Assembly (NCBI GenBank): GCA_036008465.1
Contig: DASYNP010000146.1
Location: 50,962-114,961, forward strand
DNA from: DASPSM01 sp036008465
Lineage (GTDB): Bacteria > Planctomycetota > Planctomycetia > Planctomycetales > Planctomycetaceae
DNA length: 64,000 nucleotides
Direction: 5' to 3'
Under the pieces are notes generated by a model, which worked only from the letters and a program-made list of their open reading frames with translations, had not been told where the DNA came from and did not search any database. Position numbers and translations under genes: made by a program. Within the stretch, counting starts at the first letter, position 1, and every line of letters begins with the position of its first letter. Positions 41,749-50,966 of the stretch are shown here, in pieces.

Positions 41749-43605
41749 TTGGTCGGCGAACATCTTCGACTCAGTCTCCGTAGCCGTTCTTTTCTCAACG
41801 TCCGATCCGCACGATCGGTTGTTTTCTTCTTCGTCCTGTTGGGAACCGCGCAATTTCTTGCCCCGGCAATAGCGCAGGACACTCCCGGTTTAAGTCTGAT
41901 CAATCCCGGCGCGACCGCCGCGAACCTGGGAGGCGAGCAACAGAGTGCGCCTGAGCCGGTGACGAATTCCTTCCAGACGTTCGACGCTCCCGCGAACACC
42001 GCGATGATTACGCCAACTGCGCGGGTAGCTATGCCTTTAACACTTCCGTCACAGGTTTTTACGAACGCGCAAAATCCGGTTCAGTTGCCGGCTCCGGTAT
42101 CCAGCCCATATCTGGAATACAATCGCCGTCGTCTCGACGAAGGCGCAAATCACATTCTGAGACAAATTCCAAGGTCATCTCCAAACGTGCGACATAGTCC
42201 GTTGTACACATACAAACCACTCTTTCAGGTCCAGAGCTTTGCTGCTGGCGCTGCGGCTCCTCCTCCCCCTCCACTACCAGGAGGTACTCAAGCGGCTCCA
42301 GAGGCCGCAGCGCCTTCACCCACTCAGACCGCAATGGACATGCTTGCCTCGATCAACCCGTTCACCGATGCCAGCGCCAAGCTAGTCGGTCGCGCGGCGG
42401 TATATGCAGACACTACGCGCATCGCAAACGCAGCCACGGCAGCATTCCAGCCAACAAACATCCCTGTGGAAGGGCAACCGTTCTTCGGAGCACCGGCGCG
42501 GGCCAACCTCTCCGGGTCCGGCTCAGCGCTCAATCTTGCTGCAAGCAATGGAACCGCGACGGGCACAGGTCCGAGCGGTTCGGGCACGGGTGCAAGCACC
42601 CCAATCTCTGCGAACGCCCTAGTTACTGTGACCGATACGACGGCAGGAGGAACCTCTGCAGCTTTGCAACAGGGATGGTTGCAGATCGGAGGCGTGGTCG
42701 CTGGAAATATGGAAACCGCTTTTGCCGATCCGGGGGCGGTGCCCTACACCCTCGATCTCGCAGGACCAAATGCCCGGGTGACGGTGGGATCGAACGGACA
42801 GCCCGGCGGTCAAGGGAGGCTTGGATGGTTTTTTCTCCATACGCCGTCGGACGGTCCAGGGAGCGAGCTGAGCATCAATTTGGAGCAGCCTCAACCGGAG
42901 ATTCTCGCGGGTTCTAACCCGGCCCCTGCAAAAAACCTCAGTACCTTTTCGCGCTATCCGGATATTACCGCTGAGTATCGTTATGGCGACAGCATCTACG
43001 ATACCAAACCTTATGAAGAAACGTGGCACGTGCAACTTTCTGGTGTCATTCGCGACCTTGGTTTGGAAAACGCAAACCAGACTCTTGAGCGGCACGAAAC
43101 CGGGTGGGGTCTTTCACTGAGTGGCGAATACGGATTTCTGACACCCGTCTCGCAACTCGTCTCCGATAGACTGTACGCCTCAGTGACTTATGGACAAGGC
43201 ATTGCTCACTATCTCGGGGACCTACACGGGGCAAATAACGACGCCGTTCTCACCACTAATCGCTCGCTCGATGCACTCACCGATCTAGGCTGCTATGTCG
43301 GCTACACTCATAACTGGGCAGAGTGCTTAAGGTCTTCTGTCACATACAGTCACGTCACGCTCGGCAGTCAGAGTGTCGCGGGACAAGCGGCCTCTCCATA
43401 CCACTTCGGTGATTACTTCGCGATTAACCTCGTTTATCACCTCGTTACGACGGGGCAGCTTTTTCCTCCTCCGGCAATGTCGACCGATCCCAAGGCTTTT
43501 CAATTCTACACCGGGATTGAATATCTGTACGGCCGCAAGGAAACGCTGGATGGAAACGCCGGCGACGATCAGCGAATCATGTGGGTGACGGTGATCAATA
43601 ACTGA
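41749..43605 (+). CDS. DcaP-like outer-membrane porin
   Basis: 618 residues with a TTG start at 41749, selected because AAGGAGGGAGGGG (41733-41745) lies just before it and it places a normal signal peptide (VVFFFVLLGTAQFLAPAIAQ) ~45 residues in. Residues ~50-310 are a Pro/Ala/Gly/Ser-rich periplasmic leader. The following region has AFADPGAVPYTLDLAGPNAR, GRLGWFFLH and GSELSINLEQPQPEI, the opening strands of DcaP-type trimeric porins. The protein ends in amphipathic strands (FYTGIEYLYGRKETLDGN ... RIMWVTVINN). It would allow passive uptake of small, often anionic solutes. The leader is much longer than usual. Confidence 0.78.
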   Translation: MVGEHLRLSLRSRSFLNVRSARSVVFFFVLLGTAQFLAPAIAQDTPGLSLINPGATAANLGGEQQSAPEPVTNSFQTFDAPANTAMITPTARVAMPLTLPSQVFTNAQNPVQLPAPVSSPYLEYNRRRLDEGANHILRQIPRSSPNVRHSPLYTYKPLFQVQSFAAGAAAPPPPPLPGGTQAAPEAAAPSPTQTAMDMLASINPFTDASAKLVGRAAVYADTTRIANAATAAFQPTNIPVEGQPFFGAPARANLSGSGSALNLAASNGTATGTGPSGSGTGASTPISANALVTVTDTTAGGTSAALQQGWLQIGGVVAGNMETAFADPGAVPYTLDLAGPNARVTVGSNGQPGGQGRLGWFFLHTPSDGPGSELSINLEQPQPEILAGSNPAPAKNLSTFSRYPDITAEYRYGDSIYDTKPYEETWHVQLSGVIRDLGLENANQTLERHETGWGLSLSGEYGFLTPVSQLVSDRLYASVTYGQGIAHYLGDLHGANNDAVLTTNRSLDALTDLGCYVGYTHNWAECLRSSVTYSHVTLGSQSVAGQAASPYHFGDYFAINLVYHLVTTGQLFPPPAMSTDPKAFQFYTGIEYLYGRKETLDGNAGDDQRIMWVTVINN

Positions 43606-43629
43606 ACGAGCCCGGGCTGAGCCGCCTTT

Positions 43630-44631
43630 TCAATAGTTCGGACGATCGAGAACACGCGCTGACTGCAATTGCGTCTGGAACACTTCCTTCACGCCCGGAG
43701 AATTCTGCACGTGCAGTTCGACCAGCTCGTTGCCCTGCTTCCAGCTCTCGTTCCACCAAGAAAAACCTGCCAGGCGGGGCCAGCAGTTGTGCAAGATGGC
43801 TGTCAGCGTGCCCTGAGTCCACGCGGCTGGTTGACGGGGGCAGGCACTGTTGTTGGCGAAGCCGAATTCACTAACCATGATCGGTCGGTTGCCTTTAAGT
43901 CGGCAGACCCTGGGATAGACGCCTTCTTTTTGCGCGGTGCCATTCATCGCTGAAGCGAAGTCGACCCAATCCTGGGATTGGGAATCGGGCGACTGCGATC
44001 CATAGATCGAGATGCCGATCCAGTCGGTAAACTCGCAGCCCGGATCATAGTCTTCGAGCCTGTTCCACGACTCTTTGGGGTTGTCGTCCCAATTGACATG
44101 GAACACCCACGAGATGTTGTCTGCGCCTGCTTTTCGAGTGGTGCAAATGATCCGCTGGTACGCCTTCCGAAAGAGCGGAGCGCCGTAGTTTGGGCCCGCG
44201 TCGGCGCCGTTGTGGGCCGCGTTCCAGGGGAACCAGTAACCATTGGCCTCCGTCCCCCATTCGCAGAACAGTGGAATTCTCGATTTCGCCGCCTCGCGTC
44301 CCCATCGCGTTAGCTCGGCATCGAAGTCTCCGTCAGCGATGGCCTTCAGCGTGTATTTCGTTTCGGCGAAGTAGTGCTTGGCGACCGACCACGTCGCCAA
44401 TCGCAGATACGGCGCGGCGCCGTGATCGAGAATCCAATTCACGGTGTCCCATGGGAAGTCGGTTTTTCCGTAGCTCCAGTCGTGGATGCACGTCACGAAC
44501 GCGACGCGTTTTCCCACAGCGCATTCGTACTTCTTCAAATTCGCCAGCGTCGCGTCCGGACATTGATCGTCGCCGCCCGGGTAAACGCCATGATAGAATT
44601 GACCCGCTGCGGGCGGTTTGATCTTTGCCAT
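43630..44631 (-). CDS. GH26-like glycoside hydrolase
   Basis: 333 residues from the ATG at 44631; the frame is open to ~44760 but without a recognisable start or signal peptide. Motifs of a TIM-barrel clan-A hydrolase: PYLRLATWSVAKHY, PLFCEWGTEANGYWFPWN (candidate acid/base Glu), DWIGISIYGSQ, and PIMVSEFGFANN (candidate nucleophile Glu). The order and spacing resemble beta-mannanase family 26; no carbohydrate-binding domain. The lack of a signal peptide is odd for such an enzyme, so the true start may lie further upstream. Convergent with the porin gene, 24 nt apart. Confidence 0.7.
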   Translation of the reverse strand: MAKIKPPAAGQFYHGVYPGGDDQCPDATLANLKKYECAVGKRVAFVTCIHDWSYGKTDFPWDTVNWILDHGAAPYLRLATWSVAKHYFAETKYTLKAIADGDFDAELTRWGREAAKSRIPLFCEWGTEANGYWFPWNAAHNGADAGPNYGAPLFRKAYQRIICTTRKAGADNISWVFHVNWDDNPKESWNRLEDYDPGCEFTDWIGISIYGSQSPDSQSQDWVDFASAMNGTAQKEGVYPRVCRLKGNRPIMVSEFGFANNSACPRQPAAWTQGTLTAILHNCWPRLAGFSWWNESWKQGNELVELHVQNSPGVKEVFQTQLQSARVLDRPNY

Positions 44632-44841
44632 CGGTTTTTCCGGCTGTGGATCAGAATCGGATTGCAACCTGCCCAACCTGTCTAACTCAGCCGCGCGGGT
44701 TTTGCCAGCCGCCCACGAACGCGGTTGCGAGTGAAGGCGACAGAACAGCCCGCTACGCAAACGCTTTCACAGGCCGCCGCCAGCATTTAGACTGGCGATT
44801 GGAGTCCAAAGAGCGGTTCGCCGGCATGCGGAGCAGGTTCG

Positions 44842-46131
44842 ATGGCTTTTCCCAGAATGGTACGCGTGCGCCAGAAGTTCGATTCCCAGCGCGTTGGCGA
44901 CGTGGCCGTCGAAACCAAACGGCAATTGAGCGCTCTCAGGCTCGGAGGCGCCGAAGGAAAAATCCGGCCCGGCCAAACGGTTGCGATCACCGTCGGCAGC
45001 CGGGGAATTGCCAACATCGCCGAGATCACAAAGGCCATTTGCGATCAGGTTCGTGAGCTCGGCGCCAAGCCGGTGATCATCCCGGCAATGGGCAGCCATG
45101 GAGGCGGCACCGCCGAGGGGCAGCGCGAGATCATTGAGTCGTACGGAGTCACGGAGGAATTCACCGGGGCCGAGATTCGCTCGTCGATGCAGACCGTGAT
45201 CGTCGACCGCACGCCGCAGAAGATTCCCGTCCATTTCGACCGCCACGCCTACGAGTGCGACCATGTGATCGTGGCGGGGCGCGTCAAGCCGCACACAGGA
45301 TTCGTGGGAGAGATCGAATCGGGCTTGCACAAGATGATGTTGATCGGCTTGGGCAAGCACGAAGGGGCCAAGATTTATCATCGTGCGATCATCGACTACA
45401 GCTTCCACGACATCATCCAAGCCGTCGCAGCCGTTGTGCTCGAGAAGTGCAGAATCCTGTGTGGCGTGGCGATCGTCGAGAATGCCTACGACCAGACGGC
45501 CCTGATTGAGGCGGTGCCGCCAGAGAAGTTTTACGACCGCGAGCGTGAGCTGCTCGCGCTCGCCAAACAATGGATGCCCCGGCTGCCGTTCAAGGAAATC
45601 GGCCTACTGATTGTCGATGAAATCGGCAAGAACATCAGCGGGTCCGGCATGGACACGAACGTCATCGGTCGGAAATTTGTCGGCAACCCGGATGAGGGGC
45701 GCGACGACGTCTGTTGCAAACGAATCTTTATCCGCGGGCTGACTGAAGAGACGCACGGCAACGCGTGTGGGATCGGGCTGGCTGAGTTCACAAATCGCCG
45801 TACCGTCGAGCAAATGAATGTCAAATCGACGACGATCAACGCACTGACCGGCGGGCATCCCACGGCCGCCGCTGTTCCCGTGACCTTCGAGACCGATCGA
45901 GAGGTGCTCGAAGCCGCCCTGCCGACAGTGGGGTTCGATGAGCCGGAGAATGCCCGCGTCGTGCAAATCTCCAACACTCTGCACCTTTCGGAAGTATTAG
46001 TTAGCGAGGCGTACTTGCCCGAGGTGTCGCGCCGCGGCGACCTGGAGATTCTCGACGGTCCGTTCGAGATGGAATTCGACGCGGACGGATTTCTGCTGCC
46101 TGTTGCGGCTTCCGGCCTGACCGTGCATTAA
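44842..46131 (+). CDS. LarA-domain (DUF2088-type) protein
   Basis: 429 residues from the ATG at 44842. VAITVGSRGIANIAEITKAI, VIIPAMGSHGGGTAEGQREI, and VIVAGRVKPHTGFVGEIESG followed by LHKMMLIGLGKHEGAK place it in the lactate-racemase-domain superfamily. True LarA uses a nickel-pincer cofactor bound to a Lys with His ligands. Here several His (SHGG, KPHTG, LHK, KHEG, IYH) are available, but equivalence cannot be proven by eye. It does not look like a canonical lactate racemase. It is followed after 61 nt by a sulfite-oxidase-like gene; whether they share a pathway is unknown. Confidence 0.7.
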   Translation: MAFPRMVRVRQKFDSQRVGDVAVETKRQLSALRLGGAEGKIRPGQTVAITVGSRGIANIAEITKAICDQVRELGAKPVIIPAMGSHGGGTAEGQREIIESYGVTEEFTGAEIRSSMQTVIVDRTPQKIPVHFDRHAYECDHVIVAGRVKPHTGFVGEIESGLHKMMLIGLGKHEGAKIYHRAIIDYSFHDIIQAVAAVVLEKCRILCGVAIVENAYDQTALIEAVPPEKFYDRERELLALAKQWMPRLPFKEIGLLIVDEIGKNISGSGMDTNVIGRKFVGNPDEGRDDVCCKRIFIRGLTEETHGNACGIGLAEFTNRRTVEQMNVKSTTINALTGGHPTAAAVPVTFETDREVLEAALPTVGFDEPENARVVQISNTLHLSEVLVSEAYLPEVSRRGDLEILDGPFEMEFDADGFLLPVAASGLTVH

Positions 46132-46192
46132 TACGCCGACCGCGGCGGTGTTGGGCCAAAACGGCACGACCTGAGGCAGTGGTGAATTGCGA

Positions 46193-47593
46193 ATGCGTCG
46201 CAGCGTCTTGTTGGACCAGTTCGGCGATGAAATGGCGGCGTCGGCCCACCGGGGAATGACCCGGCGTAGCTTTCTGATCGCCGGGGCCGCCACAGTCGGT
46301 GGAATTGGGGCGGCCACCTACGCGTGGAACCGGTACGGCCAGCCTCTCCTCGAGAGCAGCGGAACGACTGGCCAAGGCATCATTCGCGGCGAGCCCTTGG
46401 CACTCACGCCAGCGGGAATGCTGCTCGACACCGATTTTCCGGATCCGTGCGCAGGCGGGGAATTCCTCGGTTACTTGCGGCTCCACTCGGAAGAGGACAA
46501 GTTTCCGGGCCGGCTCTACGTGAACTCGGGGGGAGGGCACGACGCCCGGCTGTGCATCGACGTGGCTTCCCTGTTGACGCCCGAAGGACGACTGACGCCG
46601 TCCGATCAGTTCTTCATCCGCACCGAGTATCCCGACCAGCTCAAGCCGCATGGCGAGTGGATGATCAAGCTACACGGCCACGTGAAGCAGCCGCGGAACG
46701 TGCCGCTCAGCTCACTCAACGATCTTGTTGAGCCGAAGGGCCCGGTGCTGCTGGAGTGCTCGGGCAACGCCGCGCAGCTGAAGTTTGGATTGCTGAGCGT
46801 CGCCGATTGGGCCGGCATCCCGATCGAGCAGATCGTGAAGCTCGCCCAGCCGACCGAGAAGGCCAAAGCGATTCTGATCGCCGGCTTCGACGACGACTCT
46901 TTTTTGCCTGACCGCGGACCCCCTTACAAGACCCATTCCTATCCGACCTGCAGTTGGGTCTTTCCCATCCAGACTCTCGTCGACGGGGGCGCCTTCTTGG
47001 CGACGCAAATGAACGGGGCGCCGCTCCCGAAGAATCACGGAGCGCCCGTGCGGCTGATCATCCCCGGCTGGTTCGGCTGCACCGAGGTGAAGTGGGTCAA
47101 CGAGATCAAGTTCGTGGACGACACCGAAAAAGCAACCTGGCAAATGCTGGAGTTCAGCGACCGCACGCACCAGGAGGTGCATGAGGATCGGCGGTTCTCT
47201 CATCCGCTTGGGCCGGCTTTGGCGCGCGACTATCGCCCGGGCACGATTGACCAGAACGCGATCCCCGTGCGAGTCGAGCAGTGGAAGGTCGCCGGGAAAA
47301 TCCTCTATCGCGTGGTGGGCATCACCTGGGGTGGAAACGCCGGCGGCCGGCAACGCACGGAGAAATTCCGGATCCGGTTCGTGTTTTCTGGAGCCGCATC
47401 GAAATTCGAGCCCGTGCAGTTCTGCAAAGCCGTCACTTCCAACTCGCAGTACGGCATCTGGATGCACGCCTTTGCCGCCCGCAGAAAGGGCTCTTGTTGG
47501 ATTCAAATCCGCCCCAACGATCCCAAGGATCTTTCGCTGCGGCGACTGTCGAGTAACCATTGGGATCGGCGCGTGGTCATTCCGGCCGTTTGA
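46193..47593 (+). CDS. Tat-exported sulfite-oxidase-like molybdenum enzyme
   Basis: 466 residues from the ATG at 46193 (TTG at 46187 in frame). The N-terminus contains a Tat-type motif, TRRSFLIAGAATVGGIGAAT. The molybdopterin domain has QFFIRTEYPDQL, GPVLLECSGNAAQLKFGLLS with the Mo-coordinating Cys at residue ~189, and GAPVRLIIPGWFGCTEVKWV. A C-terminal dimerisation domain follows (PVRVEQWKVAGKILYRVVGI, WGGNAG). It would oxidise sulfite or a related substrate in the periplasm; no cytochrome gene is adjacent, so the electron acceptor is unknown. Confidence 0.9.
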   Translation: MRRSVLLDQFGDEMAASAHRGMTRRSFLIAGAATVGGIGAATYAWNRYGQPLLESSGTTGQGIIRGEPLALTPAGMLLDTDFPDPCAGGEFLGYLRLHSEEDKFPGRLYVNSGGGHDARLCIDVASLLTPEGRLTPSDQFFIRTEYPDQLKPHGEWMIKLHGHVKQPRNVPLSSLNDLVEPKGPVLLECSGNAAQLKFGLLSVADWAGIPIEQIVKLAQPTEKAKAILIAGFDDDSFLPDRGPPYKTHSYPTCSWVFPIQTLVDGGAFLATQMNGAPLPKNHGAPVRLIIPGWFGCTEVKWVNEIKFVDDTEKATWQMLEFSDRTHQEVHEDRRFSHPLGPALARDYRPGTIDQNAIPVRVEQWKVAGKILYRVVGITWGGNAGGRQRTEKFRIRFVFSGAASKFEPVQFCKAVTSNSQYGIWMHAFAARRKGSCWIQIRPNDPKDLSLRRLSSNHWDRRVVIPAV

Positions 47594-47610
47594 CGTTTTC
47601 TCGTCGTGCA

Positions 47611-49047
47611 TCACACGCGATAATAAACGTCCATCACCTGCTGCAGCATCCCGTGGACCAGCGAGCGATCGGGAACAGTCGCCGCCAGGCCGTAAATCGG
47701 GGCCATGCCGCCCATAAAGTCCGGATTCTCCCGGACGAGCGATACGGCAGCTTTTAAGTCGGCAACGAAGCGGTCGGCCACGCCGGACTGCGCGTGCCGC
47801 AACGTGGGACTCAGATGGATGCCCGCCGGGCGCTGGAGGCCGGTGAGACTCCAACCTTTTTCGGACATGCGGTCGAGAACCTGATAGATATTCAGACGGT
47901 CATCTGTTGATGTGAACGCAAAGACGCCTATCGGACGCCCCATGAGACGCAGCTCGGGAATATCGGCGACTCCCTGTTTCATCACGGCGACCGCGTCCAG
48001 AATTCGGCGAGTCGCCTCGAGGTAGCCCTGCTCGCCGATGGAAACCAAGGCCGCCCAGCACGCGGCGCTCAGTCCACCAGGACGGCTGCCGGAAAACGTC
48101 GGTGAGTAATACAGCCCTCCAGGCCAGTCGGACGTGGTGAAGTACTGGAACCGCCGCAGAGCCGCTCCGCGATACAGCACCACCGACGTTCCCTTAGGCG
48201 CGTAGCCGTACTTGTGCGTGTCGCACGAAATCGACGTAACCCCCGGCAGCCGGAAATCGAACGTCGGCACCGGCTGACCCAGCCGCTCGGCCCACGGCAG
48301 GAAGAATCCGCCTAGGCAGCCATCGACGTGCAGGCCGACCCCGCGCTCCTTGGCGATCGCGGACAGGCTCTCGATGGGATCGATCGTGCCGTAAGGAAAA
48401 TTGCAGGCCGAACCGACGATCGCAATCGTCTTTTCGTTGACAGCCGCTTCGAGCGCCGCGAGATCGACGCAGAAGTCGGCATCGAGCGGCACCACCCGAA
48501 GCTTGAGGCCGAAATATTGTGCCGCCTTGTGAAAGGCCGCGTGCGCCGAGACCGGCACGACCAGCTCCGGCTCGGTGATGCCCTTCGTCGCGCGAGCCCA
48601 GTCACGGTACGTCTTCATCGCGAGCAGGATGCTTTCCGACCCGCCCGAGGTGACCGAACCGCAAATCCCTTCTTCACTCCCCACCGGCGCGCCGGCCTTG
48701 TCGCCGTTGAGCATGTGGGCGGTCATCGCCACGATTTCAGCCTCGAACTTAGCGGCGCTGGGCCACAAGTCGGGGTGCAGCGGATTCACCTGAGAATGCA
48801 GCGCGTAAACTCGGCTGACGAAATCGATGTGGTCGCGATCGCCGTTGTAAACGGCGCCCGACGCCAATCCGTTCTCCCAGCGCGCCGCCTCGCGCTGTTG
48901 CAGATTCTCCATTGTGGCGAGTACGTCCTGGCGCTTGAGCCCCGTCGCGGGGAGCCGCGGGAATTCGGGCAGCGTGCCCCGATAGGGATGCATCATCTGA
49001 TCGAGCGAGGCGGCCAGATCGATTGGGGGAGCGATTTCGGTTGCCAT
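47611..49047 (-). CDS. PLP-dependent decarboxylase/lyase resembling sphingosine-1-phosphate lyase
   Basis: 478 residues. GSVTSGGSESILLAMKTYRD, HAAFHKAAQYFGLKLRVVPL, LHVDGCLGGFFLPWAERLG, and the PLP-lysine segment TSISCDTHKYGYAPKGTSVV (Lys ~279) read closely like S1P lyase. RRFQYFTTSDWPGGLYYSPT and FSGSRPGG also fit. The wider group includes glutamate and tyrosine decarboxylases, so the substrate is not certain, but the match to the S1P lyase branch is better than to GadB. No N-terminal membrane anchor. Convergent with the sulfite-oxidase-like gene, 17 nt apart. Confidence 0.83.
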   Translation of the reverse strand: MATEIAPPIDLAASLDQMMHPYRGTLPEFPRLPATGLKRQDVLATMENLQQREAARWENGLASGAVYNGDRDHIDFVSRVYALHSQVNPLHPDLWPSAAKFEAEIVAMTAHMLNGDKAGAPVGSEEGICGSVTSGGSESILLAMKTYRDWARATKGITEPELVVPVSAHAAFHKAAQYFGLKLRVVPLDADFCVDLAALEAAVNEKTIAIVGSACNFPYGTIDPIESLSAIAKERGVGLHVDGCLGGFFLPWAERLGQPVPTFDFRLPGVTSISCDTHKYGYAPKGTSVVLYRGAALRRFQYFTTSDWPGGLYYSPTFSGSRPGGLSAACWAALVSIGEQGYLEATRRILDAVAVMKQGVADIPELRLMGRPIGVFAFTSTDDRLNIYQVLDRMSEKGWSLTGLQRPAGIHLSPTLRHAQSGVADRFVADLKAAVSLVRENPDFMGGMAPIYGLAATVPDRSLVHGMLQQVMDVYYRV

Positions 49048-49086
49048 GACGATCCTCTTGCGTGACTCGTTAGTTCTCTTGGCGAG

Positions 49087-49106
49087 CCGGAGGCGTCAGC
49101 CTCCGG
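49087..49106. repeat. REP-like palindrome
   Basis: CCGGAGGC GTCA GCCTCCGG, perfect 8-bp stem, in the gap between the FGGY kinase (3' end) and the PLP-lyase gene (5' end). Same general shape as the other gene-end palindromes in the window. Confidence 0.85.
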
Positions 49107-49161
49107 GTGCTTATCTTGTTTCTTGTTGCGACTGGCGAACGACCACTTTGCGAAAATCGAA

Positions 49162-49192
49162 GAACCGGCCGGCTTACACCGGCCGCTCGCCC
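49162..49192. repeat. 31-nt REP-like element, copy 1 (overlaps the kinase stop codon)
   Basis: A GGCCGG/CCGGCC-stemmed palindrome whose reverse complement occurs exactly at 50825-50855. It contributes the last codons (GERPV) and TAA of the FGGY kinase. Confidence 0.85.
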
Positions 49193-50775
49193 GCGTTTAG
49201 TAGCGCGAACAGGCCCCGCATGCGCTTGTAACATTTCACAAACGCCGACGAAAGCTCCTGATACGTTTTTCGATTGTCTGGATTGGGTTCGAATGCGCCG
49301 GAGATTGGAACCAGGGATGCGATCTCTTCGCGCCGCCGAATCCCGAGCGACGTGAGCGCATGCAGGGCGGCTCCCCGGACCGTAGCGAGCCGCGGCGATG
49401 CAATGCGATGAATCGGCCGATCCAAAATATCGGCGAAGATCTGGCACCAGAGATCCGACTCCGCGGCTCCGCCCACCAGGCGCAACGAGTTGAGTCGCCT
49501 GCCCACAAACGTCTCTACGTGCGGCAGCAGCCACCCCAGATTGAACGCGATGCCTTCCATCACAGACCGGACCGCCTCGGCCCGTCCGGTCCGCAAGGTT
49601 TGATTGATAAAGCCGCCGCGAACCCTTCCGTCCGCCGCGGGCGGTCCCGACCCATTCAGCCAGGGCAGGAACAGGAGCCCGTCGCATCCGGGCCGGACGG
49701 CGGCCGCTTCCTGAAATAGTTGAGCATAGCCACTGATACGTTCGCTCTCGCACGACCAGTTTCGATCGGCGCAAAGTAAACGCTCGACGACCGCCTCGAG
49801 GCACCGGCCGGCCGCTCCTTGTTCGGCGACCACGATGTTTCGTCCGGGAATCGCCGACGGCATGGTGGCAATCGCCCGCAGCAGGTTGCATTTCTTGAAC
49901 GGAATGTGGCAGCTCAGCCAGGAGGTTGTGCCGACTGAAATGTATCCGACCGCGTCGTCGATCGATCCGGCGCCCAAAGCGGCGGTTTGGTTGTCCGTCG
50001 TTCCGCAAACAACCTGCGTCTTGGCCGGCAACTGCCAGTCGGTGGCGATCTGCGGCTGCAGCGTTCCCAAAACGGCGTCGACCGGGACCAGGTCGGGAAG
50101 CTTTTCGCGATCGACGCCCGCCAGCCGCAGTAGGCCTTCGTGGTAATCGACTCGCGTCACGTCGCGGTTGTCGGTCAGCAGGTAGGGAAAAACGGTCGCA
50201 TAAGAGGCCGAGAACCGACCCGTGAGCCGCAAGTTGAGATAATCCATCGGCTCGAGCAGCTTATGCGTGCGGGCGTAGATGTCGGGACGAGCGCGCTTGA
50301 GATACAGAATGTGCGCGAGCGAATCGGCGCCGGCGTGCGTCGGCACCGCGCCGGTGATCTGAATCCAGCGCAACAGCCGCCGCAGACCGTAGCCGTCGAT
50401 TTTGATCAGCCCGTCGGTAAGCGCCTGCGTATCGGGGGCGCCGCGCGAGTCCATCCAATGGATGGCGTTCGTCAGCGGCTCGCCGGCTGCATCGACCGGC
50501 GCGATCACCGACCACTGCCCCGTGCAAGAAACTGCAACAACCCGGCTTCGATCGACCTGCGGTTGTGAGAGTGCAGCGGTGACCGCGTGGTCGACTTCTC
50601 GCCACCAGTCGTGCGGATCCTGCTCGGCCCCGCCGCCGTCGACAAAGAGCGTCGGAACCGTTCCGCGCGCGTGCGCGAGAATCTCGCCACGCTCGCTGAC
50701 CACGGCGACTTTGGGTCCGCCGCTGCCCAAGTCGATGGCCAACACGCTTCGTTCGTTGTTCGCTGACGGGTCCAA
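49174..50775 (-). CDS. FGGY-family carbohydrate kinase (xylulokinase-like)
   Basis: 533 residues from the ATG at 50775. Start motif SVLAIDLGSGGPKVAVVSER, then AVSCTGQWSVIAPVD and HWMDSRGAPD. In the second half VVCGTTDNQTAALGAGSIDD and VGYISVGTTSWLSCHIPF, and LNSLRLVGGAAESDLWCQIF. These are the FGGY fold signatures; the closest flavour is xylulokinase, but sugar specificity cannot be read from sequence alone. Flanked on both sides by inverted copies of a 31-nt palindromic element, one of which encodes its last residues. Divergent from the acyl-CoA synthetase gene. Confidence 0.9.
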   Translation of the reverse strand: MDPSANNERSVLAIDLGSGGPKVAVVSERGEILAHARGTVPTLFVDGGGAEQDPHDWWREVDHAVTAALSQPQVDRSRVVAVSCTGQWSVIAPVDAAGEPLTNAIHWMDSRGAPDTQALTDGLIKIDGYGLRRLLRWIQITGAVPTHAGADSLAHILYLKRARPDIYARTHKLLEPMDYLNLRLTGRFSASYATVFPYLLTDNRDVTRVDYHEGLLRLAGVDREKLPDLVPVDAVLGTLQPQIATDWQLPAKTQVVCGTTDNQTAALGAGSIDDAVGYISVGTTSWLSCHIPFKKCNLLRAIATMPSAIPGRNIVVAEQGAAGRCLEAVVERLLCADRNWSCESERISGYAQLFQEAAAVRPGCDGLLFLPWLNGSGPPAADGRVRGGFINQTLRTGRAEAVRSVMEGIAFNLGWLLPHVETFVGRRLNSLRLVGGAAESDLWCQIFADILDRPIHRIASPRLATVRGAALHALTSLGIRRREEIASLVPISGAFEPNPDNRKTYQELSSAFVKCYKRMRGLFALLNAGERPV

Positions 50776-50824
50776 TCACTGTGCTCCAGGAGATTCCGAG
50801 ACGACCTTCGTTGCCAGTCTAGCG

Positions 50825-50855
50825 GGGCGAGCGGCCGGTGTAAGCCGGCCGGTTC
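50825..50855. repeat. 31-nt REP-like element, copy 2
   Basis: Exact reverse complement of 49162-49192. Lies between the divergent FGGY kinase and acyl-CoA synthetase genes, 50 nt upstream of the kinase start. Confidence 0.9.
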
Positions 50856-50966
50856 CTTCGGGCACTTGGTGCGTCGATTGATGAAGAGAACTGGCGGGCT
50901 TATCCGCCATGGCGGACCGCTCGTCAATTCGTCGTACTCGCTTAGTAATTTGGCTAAACTGCCGAT

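Noticed and set aside
46712..47854. 380-codon frame antisense to the sulfite-oxidase-like gene
   Set aside because: The plus-strand gene has the Mo-binding Cys and full family pattern; this frame has none.
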